Shown: positions 45,138 through 56,821 of the stretch, piece by piece
How the letters are laid out: each line of letters starts with the position of its first letter
Position numbering within the stretch: position 1 is the first letter of the stretch
DNA from: Andrena cerasifolii
Lineage: Eukaryota > Arthropoda > Insecta > Hymenoptera > Andrenidae
Direction of reading: 5' to 3'
Assembly: GCF_050908995.1 (NCBI RefSeq)
Contig: NC_135124.1
Span: forward strand, 1,984,001-2,048,000
DNA: 64,000 bases
The notes under the pieces: model-generated
What the model saw: only the letters and a program-made list of their open reading frames with translations
Database searches by the model: none
What the model was told of the DNA's origin: nothing
Position numbers and translations under genes: made by a program

Positions 45138-45941
45138 CGCCCGATTTCTTCATCTCTGGACAAACTCCTGGTTAGCTAGCGGCCAGCTATCTGCTATCTG
45201 CTAGATGGCAGTAGCGTGTGTTTCTTCACGCTATTGGATCCTATGGTTAACTGACTGAAAGTTTGACGCGGCAACGCCGCAAAAAAGGTAAAGCCACAAC
45301 TTCATTGTGAAGCTGTCATTCATTTTCGAAGAGTCACGTGTCGAAGGATCGACACCAAAAAACACTAATATGGGGAAAAATTGTGAAAATTTATTAAAGC
45401 TAAAGGAGGAACTGTTACAATTGCAGAAGTAATTAGTAATCGATGAATCAGAACCAAAAAAAGTTATTCATAAATTGGCATAAAAAAAAGAATAAACGAA
45501 TTAACCATTAAAAATTTATAAGCAGAATTAAAAATAAAAGAGTATAAACTGTTACAAATAAAGAACCATGGTTCTTAATAATAACATTTTACTTTTATTT
45601 CAACATGGGTGTTACTGTTAGAAATTTAGTTTCAGATAAGTAGGAGTAAAGTTCAACAAAACTAAAATTGCTTGGCGTCGCAAAGTATACAATGGCGTTC
45701 AGAACAGTCCACAAGCATAACTCTATTCTCTGTTTCACATTTCCTACTTCCCCCACTACTGCAAAACGCACTAACTGGCAGTTCCAGCAGTTATCCGGTG
45801 CCCGGACCTCTAGTCAAATTGACCGGAGGATAACTAGCAGATAACTCGAGACTGGAGAGTGAAGGTGAAAACATAGACATGTGTTAGATATCTGTCAGAT
45901 AACTCTGACTGGTAGATATCTGGAAGTGAAGAAATCGGCCG
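45138..45941. mobile_element. Fold-back element, 804 bp, TSD TGA, nested
   Basis: CGCCCGATTTCTTCA and TGAAGAAATCGGCCG ends flanked by TGA on both sides (45135-45137 and 45942-45944). The interior has GATAACT/GCTATCTG words and a stretch of AT-rich DNA with a broken small reading frame (from ATGGGGAAAAATTG at 45371). Confidence 0.7.
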
Positions 45942-46173
45942 TGAATCAGCCTTTAGAAGCAGTTAATGTGCGCATGCGTATTTGTCCTTTTACGTACACT
46001 TTTGTATTTCGAATTCGAATACTGCAAATACGTACCTACATACTACGTAACTTTATAATTATGTAATTTACAACTCATAAGCAGAAATTAAAAAGATTTG
46101 CCATATATACTTTAGAGACCTTGCGTTAAGTTCATTCATATGATTTTCGCAAAAATTGAGAATCTACCTAATC

Positions 46174-46462
46174 CATTGAACAATAAGAAGACCTGGAGAG
46201 AGAACAGAGCAATGGCGGCCGGTCCGAGAAAGAGGGAAGTAAGGGGTGAACCTATCTCTGTCTGACTACAGGCTATGGATGTATAGTGCATGTGAGTGAA
46301 GTTTTCTGCGAACACAAAGTACATACATAACACAGATAGTACAGATAGAGAGGGATAATAGGAAGGGTAGGTTCACCGCTTATATTCTATTTCCCTCGGA
46401 CCGCTGTCGCCTCTACTTCTTCCCACTGCTGTTCTCTGTCCAGATTTTCTTATAGCTCAATG
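46174..46462. mobile_element. hAT-type MITE with CATTGAGCTATAAGAA ends, copy 2
   Basis: Same family as 16788-17082, with conserved GAGAGAACAG and GGTCCGAGAAAGAGG segments. Flanking octamers ACCTAATC / ACTTAACC match at 6 of 8 positions, so this is probably an older insertion. Confidence 0.8.
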
Positions 46463-46689
46463 ACTTAACCCTATAATATGGAAAACTCTCATACAAATTT
46501 AGTTGTATTTTTATTGTGGTTTAAATTCCCGGAAAAATTCATTTCCGGTTAGTACCTCTTTCACACACTCGTTGGAGTCGTTGGACGATCAGGTGTTCTT
46601 AAGAGCATCCATGTTGCCCTGTTTACATGAAGTTTTAAGAGTGGAACTCTCAAGGGAAGGTTTCCACCAATCACAAACTCGATAAGCGG

Positions 46690-47260
46690 TAAAACTGTTT
46701 TAGAACGCACTAGGAAGCTACCCGTGGGAAAGTTTCGCGAATTACGCTACTTTCGTTGAATTACGAATTGTTTGTTAAATTTTGGCACGTTTAGAACAGG
46801 ATTTCGGTTAACCTTCAGAAATCGAGCACTCGAGACGAGTCGACAACGTTGCCGAGACGCACAAAAGTTAGTCCCCGTGAAATTGGAAAAGTTGATAAAT
46901 ATGACTACTCGAACGGACCTATCAGCGTCACCAGCGTTTCGCGAGTGTGACCCGTGATTCCTTGCGCGTCGGAGTACAGATCCAAGGTTTTCCGATCGGT
47001 CGTCGTAGTTTCAGGAGGTGAAAAGTGTGGAGGTGTTCACTCGATATTCTTATGAAATCATACATTTAACGGTTGGCTCGAATTCCTTTCACAGCCGTAA
47101 GTACGAGTTCGATTACCTAGCATATCGCGCGACCGCTGTGGGATATCACGCGATCACGACGTGCGTAAAGATCGAGAAGATTCCAGGCGAACGTCAGTCC
47201 TTCTGTTCCTGCCTATGCCAAAATGTCTAATTTAGCTAATGTATCGTACAGAGTACGACG
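46690..47260 (+). promoter_or_regulatory. Possible promoter / 5' UTR exon region of importin alpha
   Basis: A CpG-richer, repeat-free island (CACTCGAGACGAGTCGACAA and similar) about 1 kb upstream of the importin alpha start codon. The first coding exon begins exactly at an AG acceptor (TTTTAG|ATG), so at least one untranslated exon must lie upstream, and this island is the best candidate. No exact exon is defined. Confidence 0.3.
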
Positions 47261-48189
47261 TCTCGTAGATGAGTTGGGACTATTAATTCCTGCCATTCTT
47301 ATTACACTTCTCTACGAAATTAATACTTCGAGGATTTACCCCACCCCCGACACCGTCCTCGATTAATACCTAACCCTCAATAGTCTATTGTCAAGTGATT
47401 TCAAGCTATTCCTAGACTCTACCCACGATTTACGTACCAAATCCCGAATCGCTTACATGTTTTCACTGGGCTTTGTTCTATGACTACGAAAATAAAAGTT
47501 TCAATCAAGCATATTGCGAGCCCTGGTGTAATTGTTATTTTTGTACTACACTTACCTTGCCTCATTCATCGAATCATCTCTGTATCAATAGTATTCTATA
47601 CCTCAGCAATCATTTGCTTTTCACTACAACAGCAGTAACTTAGCATCAAATGTATTTATAGCACTCAATGTACTTTTGTTCTAATAAAACCTAGGTGAAC
47701 TTATCATTTAATTTAGCAGCTTTCTGTTGCCACGAAAATTCATTAATATTCTAAAATGTGAAGAGCTGTACTTCATTTTGAAAAATATTCATGCGTTATA
47801 GACTGGTACCTATATAGCGATTAATAAAAAAGATTCAACATTGAACTTAAAGATACCTTATTGTTTCAGTTATTTTACAAAATTTTTTGAAAGTCATTGT
47901 CACCTTTGCCTTCATTAATACATAATTGTTATTTTACATAATTGTCACATAATTGTTATTTTATTATTTGCATGAAAGAATTATGAGTGTTACGTAATAA
48001 ATGTGATTTTGTTTTCATACCTTTGGCAGATGTATTTCAAGGAATATTATGCAAAATTATGGTTATTTATTGTTTAATATTTGTATATAAATATGCAATA
48101 ATAAACTTTTATAATGAGGATAATAACTGAGAAGAATAACGACTGTGTAAGATTTATTTCCACATTTCTGAAGCTACTTTTGGTTTTAG
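47261..48189 (+). other. Presumed first intron of importin alpha
   Basis: AT-rich and unique-looking, ending in a pyrimidine-rich tract and AG directly before the ATG. No repeat recognised. Confidence 0.4.
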
Positions 48190-51100
48190 ATGTCAACTGC
48201 AACCACACATAAATACCGCTACAAAAATGCGGGCCTGGACTCACAGGAATTGAGACGACGTAGGGAGGAGGAGGGAGTTCAGTTAAGGAAACAAAAACGG
48301 GAGCAACAGTTATCAAAGAGGCGCAATGTTCCTAACATTATGGCTGATGAAGACAATGTTGCCACAGATGAATGTTCTCTGCCTGTGCCACCATCGGTAA
48401 CTCTTTTTATTAGGAATTAAGAATAACAAATAATCTCGGTAATTATTTCGAAGTTTTCCATCCTCACCGATTTCAATGATTTTCGGATATGTTGTCGAGG
48501 ACACGATTCTGAGCAACTTTTTCCTATACATGTTACCGCCGCTCGACCTTCGTTTCCGAGATATTCGCGAAAAACTGCTGCTACTAGGGTTGCCGATCTG
48601 AGACCGATTAATCGAAAGATCGATCTTTTGGCCCGTAATTTTCGGGTTTTTGGATCGATTTTTCAGTACAGATCGATCCTATGGAATCGATTCTCGGGGA
48701 ACAAAAATCGTGTTCCGATTCTTTATTATTTATAGGTACACTTTTTTCGCGTATTTCAGCTGGTTTGAAAAGTAATCTATTATCTGCTTCTCACTTCGTG
48801 ATTATATTGCTATATTTACTGATTTTTAGTTTTAATATTATACAGTATTTTGATTTTGTTACATTGTAAATTGTTGGAAATAAGCAATCTACAGGTGATA
48901 ACCCACTGAGGCAACGCAAGGCAACATGTCGCATGTGATTAGTGGGATACGCATGCGAAAAAAAGATGCGACGATGTTGCCGGTTGCCAGAAAGTTGCCT
49001 CAGTGGAATCCCACCTTTATACTTCATGAGAGGAAGACCGCCTGTTGTAGGTATGTGTAGCAAGCGAGTTTCCTTTGTTCTACCTACGAGAAAAACGTAC
49101 ACTACTTAATTTTCAATGAATTTAATATACCTACAAGTAGAATCGATTTCTTGAAGATCGATTTTTTACCAGGCAGTTTTTTCCTGAATTGATTTTTCAT
49201 CTTGCGATTTGAATCGATTTGAAAATTGATACTTTCCGAAAACATCGGCAACCCTGGCTGTTACTACACAATGCCAGCGGTGGTGGCCGCGATGGAAACA
49301 CCGGTTCTCGTTCTATCACCGAAGTTAAGCATCGTGGGGCGCGTACCGGGGAAAGATGGGTGACCGTTTTTCTCCTGGTGCGTCACTTGCTGCTGGCAAC
49401 CTTACGGGGTAGGTTTTCCCGGATGCGAACGTATATAATTCATGATCGTTATGGCCTGCCCAATAGCAAAAATTCCTTACGCGGTGGTGAGATCCCATCG
49501 AGTCAAGATGTCGTCTTTCAAGACCTCACTCTGCTTTCCGTCCACCCTGAGGCCTGCACGGTGGACTCCTAGAAAGAGATTAAATGCTCACTCCATCTTG
49601 CTTGGTTTCAATGCTGCTATAAAGGAAACTCAGAGGCGCAGCGCGTCAGTTGGACCTTGAATAAACCGACACTATCTGTTACTACACAATGTATTCTGCT
49701 TTATACCTATCTACAGTACGCGTCCGGGGCAGCGTATGCGCGCCAGCATGGGAAAAAACAAATGACGAAGCTGACCTTCATTTCTGAGATATTTGCGAAA
49801 AACTTCTTTTGACTTATTTCGACGCAACGCATTCCACTTTCCAGCTTGTCCCGGGTATTAGTATTGGTTGGGGCTAGATCAGCGCGTGGGGCGCGCGCCC
49901 GCTCGCGGGCGCGTAAAACATGGTGGCGAGCCGATATGAGTCGGGGTGTTGATGGGCATCCGCAAGTTTCTGGTTCAAATCTCTAAACTCACATCAATTC
50001 GCTATCATGCTTTACGCGCCCCCCGCACTAATCTAGCCCCAACCAATATTAATACCCGCGACAAGTTGAAAAATGGATGGAATGCGTTGCGTCAAAATAA
50101 ATCAACAAAAGTTTTTTGCAAATATCTCGGAAAGGAAGGTCGTGCGGCGGTAACATGTATAGGAGAAAGTTGTTCAGAATCTTGGTCTTGATAACATATC
50201 CGAAAATCATTGAAATCGGTGAGGATGGAAAACTTCTAAATAATTACCATAATCTCGCCCAGAATCATAAATTAAGCTGAATACATCCAGAAATATATTT
50301 TATGTCTTTTTATGATTGGGACATTCCATGCGAACTCGGACAGATTTAGTAAGTTTTCGTAGATTGCTGAAATTTCAATATGTTGTAGTCTTTAGTGATA
50401 TTTAAGCGTACCTCAAAGGATTTTCCAAAATTTTGAAAATTGTTGAATTTACTATTACCCGGCCGAAAGAAGATCCCCAAGAGGCGGGCTCGGGTGATAC
50501 AGTCCGTCGCTATGACGATTGGTCAAATCACCTATTTTGGCACACTTTTAAAGACGCGACACACGAATTTTGGTTATTGGCTGAAGTAGGCACATACATT
50601 GTCGCACCGCGCGACGAAGAGAGCGCACAAAACACATCGAGATCGAGTGGAATAGAGCGATCTGACCGACGAACGCCAAAGCAATAGCGTAGGCATCTCA
50701 GACGGTTAACCATTAATATATAATAACATAAAAATTTCCTTATTTTTCACAATATATTCAGGAAAGTATTATCATTGGTTTGGTTAGATTTTTCTGATTA
50801 AAATAAGCCCAAACGCAATCTCGCACAGATTGTTTAAAAAATAAGGAAATTTTTATGTTATTATATATTAATGGTTAACCGTCTGAGATGCCTACGCTAT
50901 TGCTTTGGCGTTCGTCGGTCAGATCGCTCTATTCCACTCGATCTCGATGTGTTTTGTGCGCTCTCTTCGTCGCGCGGTGCGACAATGTATGTGCCTACTT
51001 CAGCCAATAACCAAAATTCGTGTGTCGCGTCTTTAAAAGTGTGCCAAAATAGGTGATTCGACCAATCGTCATAGCGACGGACTGTATCGCCCAAGCCCGC

Positions 51101-54100
51101 CTCTTGGGGATCTTCTTTCGGCCGGGTAATAGTACAGGTGTTTGAAGTTAAGTGCTAACTTTTTTTCAATACATTATAGCTATGGAAGTAGTAAACGGAT
51201 GGAGATCAGCTCTACGGTGCTTATAGAGATGACATTGAAGTTTTAAGAAAAAATTATTTCAGTTTAAAAAAAATTTGGACCATTGTTGTGCAATTATTTT
51301 AAACAAATGCAGGTTTGTATCATCGGGCGCGATTTTAAAAATCTGAAAGAAAAGGAGAATATAGTTTTATCCTTCCCCTTGATGGACAAATTTTCAAAAA
51401 TATGGACATTTTAAAATTGGCCCTGTAAAAATTGCCGAAAGTTGACGCTGCGTTGCTCAGCACCGGCTCGACTGGTCGGGCCATGCGGTACTCGCAGCGG
51501 CCAAGCGGCTATACAGGATTCTCGAATATGGTAAGTATTTGAAAAAAACTGAAGCAGGAAAACTCTTACTGTTTTTTATATCCAACATAAGACGGTATTT
51601 CAATTTTTGGTGTTCGCAATATTTTCCTTGAAACGAGGGTGACTTTTAGTTTTTTAAATGGAATGGTATAGGGTATACGATACAGTAGTTGGTTACCTAA
51701 GAGCTTCAGTTTAGGTAAACGCTATGGAATAAGTAACTTGGATTTTAGCAGGCGGAATTTTCTAAGCGGAAAGAAAAGTATCGAAGATGATTATAACACC
51801 AAAGAAACTGAAGAAATCAGTAGTTTCGATGTTATGCTATTATAAAGAAACATAACTGAAACGTATAGTTATTGACCGGTCGTGGCATAGTAGTTGACCG
51901 TCTAGGTACAGTTGTTGACCACTTACTGAATATAAAAGAAAATGGCATATTTTTTACTGTAAAATCATTTTTATTAAATCCATCTGTCACCATATCAAAA
52001 TCAAAGACATATTGTCTTGGGGCAGGGTGAGTTTCATGTGCACCCTCCACGACGTATGCCGTGCACTTTGCATTGGCTTCTCATTCGCTTTTTTTTATTC
52101 TTAGATTTCTCTCTCACTTGCTCTTTCTTTTCTTCTTCTTCTTCTTCTCTTTGCATCTCTTAACCTCTCTCTTTTTCTTCGTTTTCTTTTTGCTTTTCTT
52201 TTTTTTCTTTCATCAAGCGTCTACCTCCGAATTATCGTACCGACCTCGGACCAATGAAAAATCAGAAGTCATCGGAGGTGCATACTCGAAACCATATAAA
52301 AGCAGGGCACATTGCCCCGTGCCTCCAAAGATCTAAATCAATTATCTTCACGGTCTTTCAGCACGAAAATTACGAGTGGTCAATAACTGTATTACTGTGT
52401 ATTCATCAAACCAGTTATTGAACACCCCCCAAAACACAGCATAATCACGTTCGACATGACTGGACGTATGACGAATGTTATTAATTGGGCCCCTGTCACC
52501 TATTGTGATCAATGGCATTCACGGCAAACAAAATTGAAGAATGATTATACAGTCATTAAACAAGTCGCCGCTTTAAAGATGCCCGCTAAGCCCTTACTTT
52601 CTTTTAGAGTTGAAATTACACGCCTTCCTTTCCGACGATCTCAAAGCGGAATGCTTGTACTGAAATTGTCGATTTTTGGTTGAAACGAAAGGTAGAACTA
52701 TCTTTTCTGATCAAAGTGCATCATTGATGCGGAAGCGCGCATGTTCATTAGACTATTTGAAGTGGTCAACTACTGTACCCTGGTCAATAACAGTATCATT
52801 TACCCTATATTTGATTACCCAATATGAAAGCGACTGTCAAGACAATTCAGATACCGTATTATGTTGGATATAAAAAACAGTAAGAGTTTTGCTCCTTCAG
52901 GTTTTTTCAAATTCTTACCATTTTGAGAATCTTGTATAAGAATATCAGGTATAGCCGCTTGGCCGCTGCGAGTACCGCGGTGTTGGGCGACGCAGCGTGA
53001 ACTTTCGGCAATTTTTACAGGGCCAATTTTAAAATGTCCATGTTTTCGAAAATTTATCCATCAAGGGGACGCATAGAACTATATTCTCCATTTTTCAGAT
53101 ATTTAAAATCGCGCCCGATGTTAAAAACCTTCATTTGTTTAAAATAATTGCACACAAATGGTTAAATTTTTGTTTAAACTGAAATAATTTAGTTTACTAC
53201 TTCCATAGCTATAATGTATGGAAAAAAAGTTAGCACTTAACTTCAAACAGCTGTAAAATCGACAATTTTCAAAATTTTGGAAAATCCTTTGAGTTATGTT
53301 TACATATCACTAAAGACTACAACATATTCAAATTTCAGCATTCTACGAAAACTTATTCCGAAATCTGTCCGAGTTCGCATGGAATGTCCCGATTATCAAA
53401 TTATCTGTCAAAGTTTTTGTTTCGCAGCAAGCACCTACCATAACAGTTGAAATGGTGCAAGCATTATATAGCCCTAATCCAGAAGATCAATTAGCAGCTA
53501 CACAGAAGTTTAGAAAAATGCTGTCTAGGGAACCAAATCCGCCGATAGATGAGGTTGTACGAACAGGCATTGTACCTAAGTTCGTTGAATTCTTAAAGCA
53601 TAATACAAACTGTACTCTGCAGGTCGGTAAATTAAAGAACGTTCTTGTTAAAGTGCAGTGCGAACTTTTATTCAGCCGAAGCTTGAGCGCAAATATAATA
53701 TTTATTTCAGTTTGAGGCTGCTTGGGCTTTAACGAATATAGCAAGTGGAACGTCTGAGCAGACGCGTATGGTAATACAGGCAGGGGCTGTGCCCACCTTT
53801 ATATCGCTACTTGGTTCCGAATATGAGGACGTTCAGGAGCAAGCTGTTTGGGCATTGGGCAATATTGCAGGAGACAGTGCTGAATGTAGAGATCATGTAT
53901 TAGATTGTGGTATTCTCCCTCCTCTCCTACAGTAAGTTCCCATCTTTCATACAACTTATATATTTGTATTATAATGGATACTCTTCTGATTTATATAGGG
54001 AGTCTCTCTACCTGTGGTCAATACTCTAGGGAGTAATTATATCGACAAAAATAAGACGAAAATCAAGAGTAGCGAAATTGCGGTAAAGGCTTCGTTTTCG

Positions 54101-56821
54101 AGAAAATTGACTTTGAGTCTCACCTAAATACGTGTGCATCAAGGGCGCTTGAGGGGCACGCGGGGGTGAGCAGAACGCGTCAGCTGCCCGTAGGACGTTC
54201 CACTCACCTCTGTGTGCCCCTCAAGTGCCCTCGATGCACACGTATATAGGTGAGAACTCTCATTTGCGATTTTGGCAGTGTTTCAAGTGCCACCTAGGCA
54301 GTTCCAATTTTTTCGAACTAAAATTCAATATGGCCGTGATCACGTGTTCATGATTCATCAGGCTGGAACAGACACGTCCAGTAATTTAGTCGAGTAACGA
54401 GTAATTTAGTAATTTACCACTGTTTTATTAAACTACTCAACTAAATTTTAGTGTCCACACACGATAAATTACTTGCTACTCGACTAAAAGACTGGACGTG
54501 TCTGAACCATCATGAACACGTGATCAGGGCCATATTGAATTTTAGTTCGAAAAATTTGGAACTGCCTAGGTGGCAGTTGAAACACTGTTCCAAAATCGCA
54601 AATGAAGAGTGGCAGCCCCCTGGGTGAGACTCAAAGTGAATTTTCTCGAAAACGAAGCCTTTACCGCAATTTCGTTACTTTTGATTTTCGTCTTATTTTT
54701 GCCTGCATAATCACCCCCTAGAGTATTGACCATAGGTAGAGGAACACCCTGCAGAACTTATTTTCATAAATTTAATATTCTTCTGATTCTCCATGTAGAC
54801 TTCTTTCTAAGGCAACCCGTTTATCGATGACACGTAACGGAGTATGGGCATTATCAAATCTTTGTCGAGGCAAGAATCCAACACCGGATTTTCAAAAAGT
54901 CGCACCCAGTTTACCAGTTTTAGCGCATCTCCTTAATCACTCGGATAGCGACGTTCTTGCCGATGCTTGTTGGGCTCTTTCTTACTTAAGCGATGGACCG
55001 AATGATAAGATTCAGGCAGCTATAGATGCAGGCGTGTGCAGGCGCCTTATAGAGTTACTTATGTAAGTATGTAACGCGTTTTGCTATTACGTTGGTGCGA
55101 CATACTCGGAAATATTGTAAGAATGAATTTACAATAAGGAAGAGCACGTCCTTGCCCCACAATAACTTGATAGCAACTTTTTATTGTCAGCAGACTACGG
55201 TTGTCTAGTGATCTCTTAGTCCAGGCTTGGGAATTAAGTGAACGCGGCGGCCGATTTTCAGAGGCAACGTCTCGTATTCCCCGCCGCGCGTCTTGGCCCC
55301 CGCGGTGGCCTAGGTGCTTGGGGTGCCTCAGGCCCGCACCACGTGAACCGCGCGTGGCGCGTTGACAAAACAAAAACGCATCGAAAATCGTGCTCTCTGG
55401 GACCATGTGGAAACCTTTTGGCTGCGTTCAATGGAAACAACTACTACGTAGCCGCTCAGTGATTTATTGCTGAACGCTACCGCTAGGTTGCTCACCGCTC
55501 AACACGTAAATAAACACCGCTACTTTTACGGAACGTGTTGAGTTGCTACAAATATTGCTACTCTCCCAAGTGTCGTTCAGCGGAACCAGGGCCGATCACC
55601 GTTGAGCTAGTGAGCGGCTACGTAGTGGTTGATTCCGCTGAACGCAGCCATTGATACAATGTCGCCCCAATGCGCCACGCGCGGTTCATATGGTACGGGC
55701 CTGAGGCGCTCCAAGCACCTAGGCCGCTGCAGGGGCTTTGCCTCTGAAGAAAAGGAGGCGTTGCCTCTGAAAATCGGCCGCCGCGTTCACTTAATTCCCA
55801 ATTCTGTATTAGTCAATACATAACCAATATTTGCAAATTCTATACTGTTTATATGACACAATAACATTTTCATGATAACAAATGATGCATTGCAGTGTAT
55901 ATAGGTAGTATGTAGTGTAGCTATAGCATATGCAATAGTAACGAAAATAACTCCCGTTCTTAGGCACCAGCAAAACAACGTAACGAGTGCGGCTCTTCGA
56001 GCAGTGGGGAACATAGTCACAGGTGACGATGTACAAACGCAAGTGGTCCTTAACTGTTCTGCGTTAAGCTGTCTATTACATCTTTTAAATTCACCGCGGG
56101 AGCCTATTCGCAAAGAGGCTTGCTGGACAGTCTCTAACATTACGGCAGGAAATCCTCAGCAAATTCAAGTACGTACTTTAAGAAAATTTTAATATATCAT
56201 TCAGCAAACGCTAAACGCTCGCGTTTCTTCAATAGGCTGTCATCGATGCTCAAATATTCCCCGTTCTAATCGATATTTTGGGAAAAGCCGAGTTCAAGAC
56301 ACGAAAAGAGGCAGCATGGGCGATTACTAATGCGGCCAGTGGTGGTACACCTGAACAGATACGTTACATTGTTGTACAAGGGTGTATTTCACCGTTATGC
56401 GATTTACTAACAGTGATGGATCCTAAAATAATACAGGTTGCACTAAACGGTTTAGAAAATATTTTACGCCTTGGAGAGCAAGATGCCATACATAATGGTA
56501 TTAATCAGTATGCGGTATCTATCGAGGAATGTTACGGTAAGTGTAGGCTTTATGCGGACAACATTCCTGGAAACATTCACTTTCGCAAAATATTTCAAAT
56601 ACGATTGATGTTTTGGTGTTTCAGGCCTAAACAAAATAGAATTTTTGCAATCTCATCAAAACATAGAAATCTATCAGAAGGCATTCGATATAATTGAACG
56701 ATACTTCGGCTCCGAAGAAGAGGATACGCGAATCGTACCCAATATCGACTCGCAAGGGCAACAGTTTCAGTTCGGGGCGCCAGATTCATCCCAACTGCAG
56801 GTCCAAGGCTTTGAATTTTAA
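48190..56821 (+). CDS. Importin subunit alpha, KPNA1/5/6 (Kap-alpha1) type
   Basis: Seven coding exons: 48190-48396, 53428-53622, 53711-53931, 54799-55062, 55964-56168, 56236-56536 and 56625-56821, giving 529 residues (human relatives are about 536). It binds classical nuclear localisation signals and links cargo to importin beta. The N-terminal importin-beta-binding domain reads RRRREEEGVQLRKQKREQQL. ARM repeats follow with motifs such as FEAAWALTNIASGTSEQT, EQAVWALGNIAGDS, RNGVWALSNLCRGKNP, ADACWALSYLSDGPN and RKEACWTVSNITAGN, and the C-terminus is QGFEF. Motif choice (REEEGVQLRKQKREQQL) points to the alpha-5/6/7 clade rather than KPNA2 or KPNA3/4. All phases agree. The 5.0-kb intron after exon 1, and introns 3 and 4, are largely transposons. 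Confidence 0.95.
48585..49256. mobile_element. hAT-type element, 672 bp, nested in Y2
   Basis: TAGGGTTGCCGAT and ATCGGCAACCCTG ends are flanked by GCTGCTAC (48577-48584) and GCTGTTAC (49257-49264). Inside are ATCGATCTTTTGG-like arms and an inner fold-back with CCCACTGAGGCAACGCAA words. No transposase. Confidence 0.85.
49274..49674 (+). mobile_element. 5S rRNA-headed SINE (SINE3-like retroposon), 401 bp
   Basis: The first 120 bp follow the metazoan 5S rRNA plan from its first bases: CCAGCGGTGGTGGCCGCGAT, CACCGGTTCTCGTTCTATCA, CACCGAAGTTAAGCATCGTG and AGATGGGTGACC. The internal promoter A box (AGTTAAGCATCG) is kept. A non-5S body of about 280 bp follows and ends TTGAATAAACCGACACTAT. Both sides carry the identical 16-mer CTGTTACTACACAATG (49258-49273 and 49675-49690), the mark of LINE-driven retroposition. 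5S-derived SINEs are called SINE3 in other animals; this family's relation to them is not tested. Confidence 0.88.
50318..53390. mobile_element. Very long fold-back element, 3.07 kb, in importin alpha intron 1
   Basis: GGGACATTCCATGCGAACTC at the left and GAGTTCGCATGGAATGTCCC at the right, flanked by GATT on both sides (50314-50317 and 53391-53394). Arms pair collinearly through AAGTTAAGTGCTAACTTTTT, ATCGGGCGCGATTTTAAA and AACTCTTACTGTTTTTTATA. The left arm is interrupted by 50452-51132. The centre (about 51700-52900) holds CT-rich DNA and a 75-codon open frame at 52456-52683 starting MTGRMTNVINWAPVTYCDQW, of unknown meaning. The right end stops 37 bp before an exon. Confidence 0.8.
50452..51132. 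mobile_element. Palindromic MITE, 681 bp, TSD TA, nested in the arm
   Basis: CTATTACCCGGCCGAAAGAA and its inverse at the right, flanked by TA. The opposite arm of the host element lacks it and reads TTTTACAGC across the site, an empty-site control. The arms of about 280 bp are almost identical, so both encode the same spurious 61- and 65-codon frames. The near-perfect arms suggest a recent origin. Confidence 0.9.
53997..54751. mobile_element. Triple nested fold-back filling importin alpha intron 3
   Basis: Outer arms share TGGTCAATACTCTAGGG and GGTAAAGGCTTCGTTTTCGA. A middle pair (about 54270-54600) shares GGCAGTTCCAATTTTTTCGA in mirrored form with ATGAACACGTGATCA words. The centre (54360-54520) is a Harbinger-like MITE related to 44843-45952. 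The intron is 867 bp, of which about 755 bp is this element. Confidence 0.75.
55227..55801. mobile_element. GC-rich fold-back element in importin alpha intron 4
   Basis: TTGGGAATTAAGTGAACGCG / CGCGTTCACTTAATTCCCAA ends. Arms share GGCCGATTTTCAGAGGCAAC and CCTAGGTGCTTGGGG-type words. The centre holds a second inverted pair (GGCTGCGTTCAATGGAAACA against TGATTCCGCTGAACGCAGCC). It is markedly GC-rich for this window. Confidence 0.75.

Larger units (their letters stand above)
44843..45952. mobile_element. Harbinger-like fold-back MITE with two nested insertions
   Basis: AGGCTGGTTCAGACACG at the left and ATCAGCCT at the right, next to TTA on both sides (44840-44842 and 45953-45955). Arms contain AGTAATTTAGTCGAGTAACG. 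The related element at 54360-54520 has the same arms without the insertions. The nested ones are 44934-45071 and 45138-45941. Confidence 0.75.
48438..50248. mobile_element. Element Y, copy 2, with nested hAT MITE and SINE
   Basis: GGTAATTATTTCGAAGTTTT at the left and AACTTCTAAATAATTACC at the right are flanked by exact ATAATCTC octamers (48430-48437 and 50249-50256), placing family Y among elements with 8-bp duplications. The left part is interrupted by 48585-49256 and 49274-49674. A segment (GACCTTCGTTTCCGAGATAT) appears on both sides of the insertions, so there was also a duplication. Confidence 0.8.

Noticed and set aside
49219..49572. 117-codon plus-strand frame over the SINE
   Set aside because: It crosses the SINE border and the 5S-like head and lacks protein-family features.
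50433..51094. Two identical 61-codon frames and two near-identical 65-84-codon frames
   Set aside because: They arise from the nearly perfect arms of the palindromic MITE at 50452-51132.
52061..52336. 91-codon frame with long Phe/Leu runs
   Set aside because: It is a translation of a CT-rich low-complexity tract.
55238..55462. GC-rich overlapping frames on both strands in importin alpha intron 4
   Set aside because: They lie within the fold-back element 55227-55801, and their high GC explains the open frames.
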